From NCBI GenBank assembly GCA_937890745.1, contig CALADH010000003.1, positions 1 through 21,214 of the forward strand: a stretch of 21,214 nucleotides of DNA. The letters run 5' to 3'. The position numbers were made by a program, and so were the translations under genes. The DNA is from Scybalocola_A sp900557175 (GTDB lineage: Bacteria > Bacillota > Clostridia > Lachnospirales > Lachnospiraceae). Below, one piece after another: positions 17,034 through 21,214 of this stretch. Each line of letters begins with the position of its first letter. Position 1 is the first letter of the stretch. Below the pieces are notes generated by a model. The model had not been told where the DNA came from and did no database searches. It saw only the letters and a list, made by a program, of their open reading frames with translations.

Positions 17034-17057
17034 GGGCACACTTTTTATCGTGTGCCC
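17034..17057 (-). other. Intercistronic stem-loop after the binding-protein gene
   Basis: GGGCACAC and GTGTGCCC form a perfect 8-bp stem around an 8-base loop, 16 bases after the binding-protein stop. The transcribed strand shows no U-run after the stem. Such structures behind binding-protein genes commonly protect the upstream message or mark a processing site, giving more binding protein than permease. Function here is inferred. Confidence 0.6.
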
Positions 17058-17073
17058 CATTCAATGATTCTTT

Positions 17074-18513
17074 TTATTTTGTTGCAGCTAAGTAGTCATA
17101 TTCTTCCGGTGTTACACCATTTTCTTCCTGAGCAGCTGTCCACTTCTCATTCCATTCTGTCATAATTTCATCAAGTGTCTGTGAACCTGTTAAAGCAGCT
17201 TCAACGATTGCCTGAATTGGCTCATTTGCAACGTTGATACCAAGCTCAGAAGCGTTGTTGATGTCGTTGTATAAGGATTCCTCACCTGCCGGTGCCGGGT
17301 TATCCATAACAAGTGGAATACCTTCCATATCTTTTAATGTTGCCGGATAAGGTGCATCCTTAACAATAGAGATACCACCCTCATTTTCAGCAAAGCCTGA
17401 TTTTTCTGTAAGCCATTTAATGTAAATCATAGAAGCAAGCTTGTTATCATCAGATGCGTTTGCATTGATGCAGTATGCATAGTCAGGGCCTGCTGATACG
17501 TACTGTCCGCCATTAACTGTGATTGGGAACGGCATGTAAGCGATGTCGTCAGGATGGCTGCCGCCTGCCTGCATCTGTGTGATTGCCCATGAACCAAGTA
17601 CCATACATCCGATTTCGCCGTTGTTAATCATACCCTTGCTGCCTTCCCAGTCAGTTGTTGTCGGGTCATCCTCTACAAGACCTCTTGCAACTGCTTCATA
17701 TAATGTATAGTAAACAGCGTAAGGACCTGTCATATCGTCATGCTTCTGGAATGGGTTTAAGCCATGTGTTAAGCCCATGTTTGTAAAGTCTGCGTCACCT
17801 GTTGCAGAACCTGAGATGTAAGCGTTCCATGCGCCCATTGTCCATACTGCCGCAAAGTTTGTGTAGAGTGGAATAGCGTCTGTGTTATCTTTGATTTTCT
17901 GTAATGCATCAAGAAATTCTTCCGGTGTCTTTGGAAGCTCTGTGATGCCTGCATCAGCGAATACCTTCTTATTATAAACGATACCCTGAACGTTACCTAC
18001 TGAAGGAATACCGTAGGACTGTCCGTCATAAGAGTTGTTGTTTAACATGATGTAATCATTCTCAAGGTCAGCAACTGAACCGAAGCTTACGAACTTGCTT
18101 GGGTAATCTGCTTTGTCAACTGTTGTCGGCATCATACAGATATCGCCCCAGTCATCTGTTGTAAGACGCATTGTCATGTCATCTGCATAGTTTGTCACTG
18201 CTTCGTATGTAATCTTGATGTTTGGATATAACTCGTTGAACTGTTTGATGTAATCTGCAAACAATGTGTCTACAACGTCAGTCCTGTGTGTGAGCACTTT
18301 GATGTCTGCTGTCAAATCTGTGTAATCCTCGCCAAGCTTGATGTCTGTGATTTTTTCAGGAAGATTGCTTTCAGTATTGCCTGTGCTCTCTGCGCCTCCT
18401 GTTGTTTCTTTCCCCTGTGTCTCTTTTGTGTCACCGCCGCCGCAAGCTGTCAATGAAGCTGCTGCCATAAGTGTCGCTAAACTTACAGCTAAAACTCTTT
18501 TTGCTTTCTTCAT
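17074..18513 (-). CDS. ABC transporter sugar-binding lipoprotein (mannooligosaccharide-binding)
   Basis: A 479-residue extracellular solute-binding protein, family 1. It has a lipoprotein signal peptide: basic MKKAKR, a hydrophobic core, and lipobox LTAC with Cys24, so the mature protein is lipid-anchored to the outer face of the membrane. A Gly/Thr/Glu-rich linker (about 25-55) leads into the binding domain (ADIKVLTHRTDVVDTL, FNELYPNIKITYE, GEIGCMVLGSWA). The start at 18513 is preceded by GGAGG; the ATG five codons upstream overlaps that site. It is the first gene of the minus-strand cluster, divergent from the AraC-type regulator. Specificity for (acetylated) mannooligosaccharides is inferred from the neighbouring enzymes and the similar Roseburia locus. 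Confidence 0.93.
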   Translation of the reverse strand: MKKAKRVLAVSLATLMAAASLTACGGGDTKETQGKETTGGAESTGNTESNLPEKITDIKLGEDYTDLTADIKVLTHRTDVVDTLFADYIKQFNELYPNIKITYEAVTNYADDMTMRLTTDDWGDICMMPTTVDKADYPSKFVSFGSVADLENDYIMLNNNSYDGQSYGIPSVGNVQGIVYNKKVFADAGITELPKTPEEFLDALQKIKDNTDAIPLYTNFAAVWTMGAWNAYISGSATGDADFTNMGLTHGLNPFQKHDDMTGPYAVYYTLYEAVARGLVEDDPTTTDWEGSKGMINNGEIGCMVLGSWAITQMQAGGSHPDDIAYMPFPITVNGGQYVSAGPDYAYCINANASDDNKLASMIYIKWLTEKSGFAENEGGISIVKDAPYPATLKDMEGIPLVMDNPAPAGEESLYNDINNASELGINVANEPIQAIVEAALTGSQTLDEIMTEWNEKWTAAQEENGVTPEEYDYLAATK

Positions 18514-18834
18514 AATTTTTTCCTCCATTTTTAAGTTTTTTAAGCAAATTTAACTTTAAATAGATATTAACACAGACTTATATATTTTTCATCATAAAAT
18601 CTTGGTTTTTATATCACTTTCTTGATTGTACACGCTTATTTTGTCATTTTTAACAGTTTTTCGCATCTATTTTTGTGTATTATGTCTATAGTTTTTTTAA
18701 TTTTTAATGCAATTTAAACATTTACTTTTCTGTCATTCTAATTTTAAGTTGGTTTTGCATCGTTTTTTATTAATTAATTTAAGCTTGTTTTTAAGTTAAG
18801 TTAATCTCTAATCATTTCAAGCAGTACCATGCGT

Positions 18835-18853
18835 GATTAAAACCAGATTAAAA
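18835..18853. promoter_or_regulatory. Direct repeat GATTAAAA x2, 11-base period, candidate regulator site
   Basis: GATTAAAA occurs at 18835-18842 and 18846-18853, one helical turn apart, immediately upstream of the -35 of the AraC-type gene. AraC-family proteins often bind such direct half-sites. In this AT-rich stretch chance occurrence is possible. Confidence 0.3.
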
Positions 18854-18857
18854 TTCA

Positions 18858-18886
18858 TTGATTTTTATACTAATGTTTACTATACT
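18858..18886 (+). promoter_or_regulatory. Sigma-A-type promoter of the AraC-family gene
   Basis: TTGATT (18858-18863), a 17-base spacer and TATACT (18881-18886) form a good vegetative promoter. Transcription should begin near 18893, giving a leader of about 25 bases. Confidence 0.7.
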
Positions 18887-18918
18887 AGGGATAACAAAAC
18901 AAAAGCGGGGTGGGCATT

Positions 18919-19821
18919 TTGGATTTAAAGAAAGAACTTGAAAAGCTGGAGCTTTTAAACGCAGAAGCGGCAGAAGTCATAAAGAAAAATTTATCGATGT
19001 TTACGTTCATAAATATACGAACTGCGGATGACCTTTACATTTACACAGAGGCATTTTTTCATGTTGCTGCAAAATACCCATATCAAATCCGGCAGACGGC
19101 AAATCATCCGGACGGTCTGTGTCTTTTGTACACCTCAGATGGAGAAGGCCTTCTGACACTGACTGACGGCACACAGTTTCATCTCACCGCGCACTGCCTC
19201 TGTTTCTGGCCGCAGCGCATGACATCCAACGTCCGCATCATTGCTTCACATTGGAATCACTATATCCTCATTATACAGGGCAGCCAGCTTCCATGGTTTT
19301 TAAAACAGCTTTGTGACACTACTACAAACGCAGGCATTCTCAGGGCAGAACATTCTAAAATTCCTCATATGCTTTATGCCTGTGAGACCGCCAGAGATTT
19401 TTCCATTGATGCGCCCCTTTATAATCTCAACTATACGACCTTTTTTCTTTCGGAAGTCATCCGGCTTGCAGCCGATAAAAACGCTGCGCCGGATATTCCC
19501 GAATATTTACAGGATATCCGCCAGTCTTTTGACAAAAATTACAGTCATTACTATTCTCTTGATATGCTTGAGAAAAAATATGGCATCAACAAATACCGGC
19601 TCGCCAAAGAATTTACCCACTATTATGATATTGCCCCGATCAGCTATCTTAGCCACAGGCGCATCGAAGCGGCCAAAAGACTTCTTTTATCAACCAATAT
19701 GAAAATACATGAAATTGCAAATCAGGTCGGCTACGAAAATCCGACACACTTTATCAATATCTTTAAAAAGCAGACCGGCATGACCCCCCTCGTCTACCGG
19801 AAACTCGGCGCAGAACTATAA
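18919..19821 (+). CDS. AraC-family transcriptional regulator
   Basis: A 300-residue regulator, probably the sugar-responsive activator of the divergent importer operon. The N-terminal region to about 190 resembles a cupin-like effector domain (GEGLLTLTDGTQFHLTAHCLCFWP). The C-terminal hundred residues hold the two AraC helix-turn-helix units: LDMLEKKYGINKYRLAKEF, and IHEIANQVGYENPTHFINIF followed by KKQTGMTPLVYRK. A TTG start at 18919 is preferred because GGGGTGG lies 5 bases before it; the in-frame GTG at 18910 has no properly spaced ribosome binding site but would add only three residues. It is the only long gene on the plus strand and ends convergently with the LacI-type gene. Confidence 0.88.
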   Translation: MDLKKELEKLELLNAEAAEVIKKNLSMFTFINIRTADDLYIYTEAFFHVAAKYPYQIRQTANHPDGLCLLYTSDGEGLLTLTDGTQFHLTAHCLCFWPQRMTSNVRIIASHWNHYILIIQGSQLPWFLKQLCDTTTNAGILRAEHSKIPHMLYACETARDFSIDAPLYNLNYTTFFLSEVIRLAADKNAAPDIPEYLQDIRQSFDKNYSHYYSLDMLEKKYGINKYRLAKEFTHYYDIAPISYLSHRRIEAAKRLLLSTNMKIHEIANQVGYENPTHFINIFKKQTGMTPLVYRKLGAEL

Positions 19822-19832
19822 ACAAAAAAGGG

Positions 19833-19976
19833 CTGCATATCCTATGGAGAATGTAACAAAAAAGGATAGAAACTTTGCGTAACGCGGAATTGTCAACTGA
19901 CGCACTGCATATCCTATGGAGAATGTAACAAAAAGGGCTGCATACTTTGCGTCGTGCGGAATTTTAAGCTGACGCA
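19833..19976. repeat. Tandem duplication of a 72-base element
   Basis: Two adjacent 72-base units (19833-19904 and 19905-19976) align without gaps, with 11 mismatches by hand count. The first 30 bases, starting CTGCATATCCTATGGAGA, are identical. The differences concentrate in the segments that form the stem of each unit, so each copy keeps its own ability to fold. It lies between the convergent AraC-type and LacI-type genes. Confidence 0.85.
19858..19915 (-). terminator. Second (distal) terminator-like hairpin of the LacI-type gene
   Basis: AGGATA (19863-19868) pairs with TATCCT (19910-19915), and TGCGT (19876-19880) pairs with ACGCA (19900-19904) inside. On the minus strand the stem is followed by a run of six T (A6 at 19858-19863). 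The outer stem is short, so it is weaker than the proximal hairpin. Confidence 0.5.
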
Positions 19977-19995
19977 CCAGCAAAGTATGCAACCC
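19930..19995 (-). terminator. Strong terminator of the LacI-type gene, possibly bidirectional
   Basis: GGGCTGCATACTTTGC (19935-19950) and GCAAAGTATGCAACCC (19980-19995) form a 16-position stem with one mismatch and an inner GTC/GAC pairing. On the minus strand it is followed by TTTTTG, a good intrinsic terminator eight bases after the LacI-type stop. On the plus strand TTAATTTATT follows, so it may also stop AraC transcription. Confidence 0.8.
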
Positions 19996-20003
19996 TTAAT
20001 TTA

Positions 20004-21020
20004 TTACACTCTCCGTACACTATCTTTGATGACCATCTTCCCGGTGACGATTCTTGTCATTTCTATGTCTTTTTTATGATGCTTCAGCCGGTTGACAAGT
20101 TTATCAATGGCAACTTTAACCATCGCCTCGACATTGACCTCATAAGTTGTAATTTTCACATCACAAAGCCCGGTGTACAAATAATTATCATAACCGACAA
20201 TAGAAATATCCTCCGGCACCTTATAGCCATTTTGTGCCAAAAGCTTAATCAGCTCACTGGCTGTAAGGTCACTGTTGCAGGCAAATGCCGTCGGCATTTC
20301 CTTTGGCAGAGAAAGTCTGTCAATTTCCATACGTCCCGTAAATCCTCTGTCGGCAATCACCCAATCTTTACGTAGCGGAATATTATTTTCCATCAGCGCC
20401 TTGCAGTAACCGAAATAACGGTCTGTAATACTGTTGTTAGCGAGTACCGTACCGACATAGGCGATATTTCTGTGACCGTTTTCGATAAGATAATTGACTG
20501 TATGATACATGCCGTAAAAATTGTCCGAAATAACCGCATCCGCAAAAATATCTTTTTTTACGAAATCCACGAGAACAACCGGCATATCTGATTTTTCGAT
20601 AAGAAAGGACAGGTATTCATTCGTCACCTCGCCGATTACCGCAATACCGTCGGCATTTTTTCCTTCGACGCTCAGCGGCAGAACAAGGTTTTCTTCGTCC
20701 TCCTGTTTTAGCACCTCATAAAGTACCATACAATTTTTATTTTTCGCAGCCGTGCAAAACTCCTGATATACTTTCCAGTAAAACGACGGATAAGAGCCCA
20801 AATACTTATCCGCAATAATAACACATATATTCAGCGTTTTTGTCCGTTCAACAACAACCGTTCCCTGTTTTGTTTTATAACCCATTTCGGCCGCTGTACT
20901 TCGTATCTTATCTCTGAGTTCATCACTGACACCTTTTTGGCCTGAAAGCGCGTTCGACACCGTCACCGTACTGACATCTAATCGTTTTGCAATATCCGAA
21001 AGCCGCACTGTCTTCCTCAT
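20004..21020 (-). CDS. LacI-family transcriptional regulator
   Basis: A 338-residue regulator with the N-terminal LacI helix-turn-helix and hinge (VRLSDIAKRLDVSTVTVSNALSG, then DKIRSTAAEMGYK). A periplasmic-binding-protein-like effector domain follows, from about residue 55 (LNICVIIADKYLG, ADGIAVIGEV, AFACNSDLTA, ISIVGYDNY). Probable repressor responding to a mannan-derived sugar; inferred from its position only. The ATG at 21020 has GGGGAGG nine bases upstream; an upstream in-frame ATG at 21044 precedes that site and is rejected. Transcribed from its own consensus promoter and isolated from the cluster by strong terminators, so it is expressed separately from the genes it probably controls. 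Confidence 0.93.
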   Translation of the reverse strand: MRKTVRLSDIAKRLDVSTVTVSNALSGQKGVSDELRDKIRSTAAEMGYKTKQGTVVVERTKTLNICVIIADKYLGSYPSFYWKVYQEFCTAAKNKNCMVLYEVLKQEDEENLVLPLSVEGKNADGIAVIGEVTNEYLSFLIEKSDMPVVLVDFVKKDIFADAVISDNFYGMYHTVNYLIENGHRNIAYVGTVLANNSITDRYFGYCKALMENNIPLRKDWVIADRGFTGRMEIDRLSLPKEMPTAFACNSDLTASELIKLLAQNGYKVPEDISIVGYDNYLYTGLCDVKITTYEVNVEAMVKVAIDKLVNRLKHHKKDIEMTRIVTGKMVIKDSVRRV

Positions 21021-21071
21021 AAATGTGTACCTCCCCTGAAACATACCTTCTAAAAATTGAATCTTATCTTG

Positions 21072-21100
21072 ATTATATTAATTTTACTTAATTTTGTCAA
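21072..21100 (-). promoter_or_regulatory. Consensus promoter of the LacI-type gene
   Basis: On the minus strand TTGACA (21100-21095), a 17-base spacer and TATAAT (21077-21072) match the vegetative consensus exactly. ACTTAA elements at 21086, 21118 and 21129 overlap or flank the promoter and could be operator parts. Confidence 0.85.
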
Positions 21101-21214
21101 TATATCGCCTTGTTTCTACTTAAATTTCACTTAAAAAATTACAGAAATTCTTAAACCTTAAATTGTCGAAACATTATGATTGATGTCATTCCCATCTTAT
21201 GTTACACTAACTAA

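Larger units (their letters stand above)
18514..18918. promoter_or_regulatory. AT-rich divergent regulatory region between the binding-protein and AraC-type genes
   Basis: About 400 bases without a supported gene. The AraC-side promoter is clear (18858-18886). For the binding-protein gene I see AT-rich -10-like blocks (TATATA, TTAATAT on the minus strand, about 18560-18600) but no good -35, which fits an activator-dependent promoter. TTAAGT elements recur at about 18531, 18745, 18791 and 18796. A pair of GATTAAAA elements 11 bases apart lies at 18835-18853. Confidence 0.6.

Noticed and set aside
19313..19702. A 129-codon plus-strand frame within the AraC-type gene
   Set aside because: It overlaps a well-supported AraC-family protein in another frame and shows no domain.
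19833..19976. A CRISPR array or insertion-sequence remnant
   Set aside because: Only two adjacent units without unique spacers, no cas genes, no transposase and no terminal inverted repeats with target duplication; terminator structure explains it better.
1..21214. tRNA, rRNA or phage genes
   Set aside because: No tRNA cloverleaf, rRNA stretch, integrase or phage structural gene was seen on either strand.

Overview
The window looks like chromosomal DNA from a gut-type Firmicute, most likely a Lachnospiraceae member related to Roseburia. The reasons are moderate-to-low G+C, strong GGAGG ribosome binding sites, a LacI/AraC-regulated carbohydrate locus and the exact gene set found. It is a beta-mannan (acetylated gluco/galactomannan) oligosaccharide utilisation locus. 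Fourteen genes, one of them broken, run on the minus strand from about 18.5 kb down to position 24. Two regulators sit at the high-coordinate end. All identifications come from reading motifs in the sequence; no database search was possible.

Layout, in the direction of transcription. A LacI-type regulator (21020-20004, minus) has a perfect-consensus promoter and ends in tandem terminators. These lie in a duplicated 72-base element, convergent with an AraC-type regulator (18919-19821, plus). A roughly 400-base AT-rich divergent region separates the AraC gene from the main cluster. The cluster begins with a CUT1-type ABC importer: lipoprotein binding protein, then two permeases. A terminator-like hairpin follows, then the enzymes: CE2 esterase, GH130_2 mannooligosaccharide phosphorylase, cellobiose 2-epimerase, GH130_1 mannosylglucose phosphorylase, CE17 esterase, phosphohexomutase and mannose-6-phosphate isomerase. 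After a 199-base gap with G+C-rich hairpins come a GH1 beta-glucosidase, a DUF624/YesL membrane protein, a membrane-anchored protein of unknown function and a large GH2 glycosidase. The GH2 frame is interrupted by an in-frame TAG.

How the genes work together (known pathway logic applied to these genes). The importer brings acetylated mannooligosaccharides into the cytoplasm, where CE2 and CE17, neither with a signal peptide, remove acetyl groups. GH130_2 shortens the chains phosphorolytically, releasing mannose 1-phosphate. The epimerase converts reducing-end mannose of mannobiose to glucose, and GH130_1 phosphorolyses the mannosyl-glucose. The mutase and isomerase send mannose 1-phosphate through mannose 6-phosphate to fructose 6-phosphate. 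GH1 probably removes non-reducing beta-glucose. No endo-mannanase, alpha-galactosidase or ABC ATPase is present in this window.

Most unusual points: the amber codon that splits the GH2 gene exactly between its two catalytic glutamates, with no other gene here ending in TAG; the diverged 72-base tandem repeat that forms successive terminators; and several intercistronic hairpins that may set different expression levels along the cluster.
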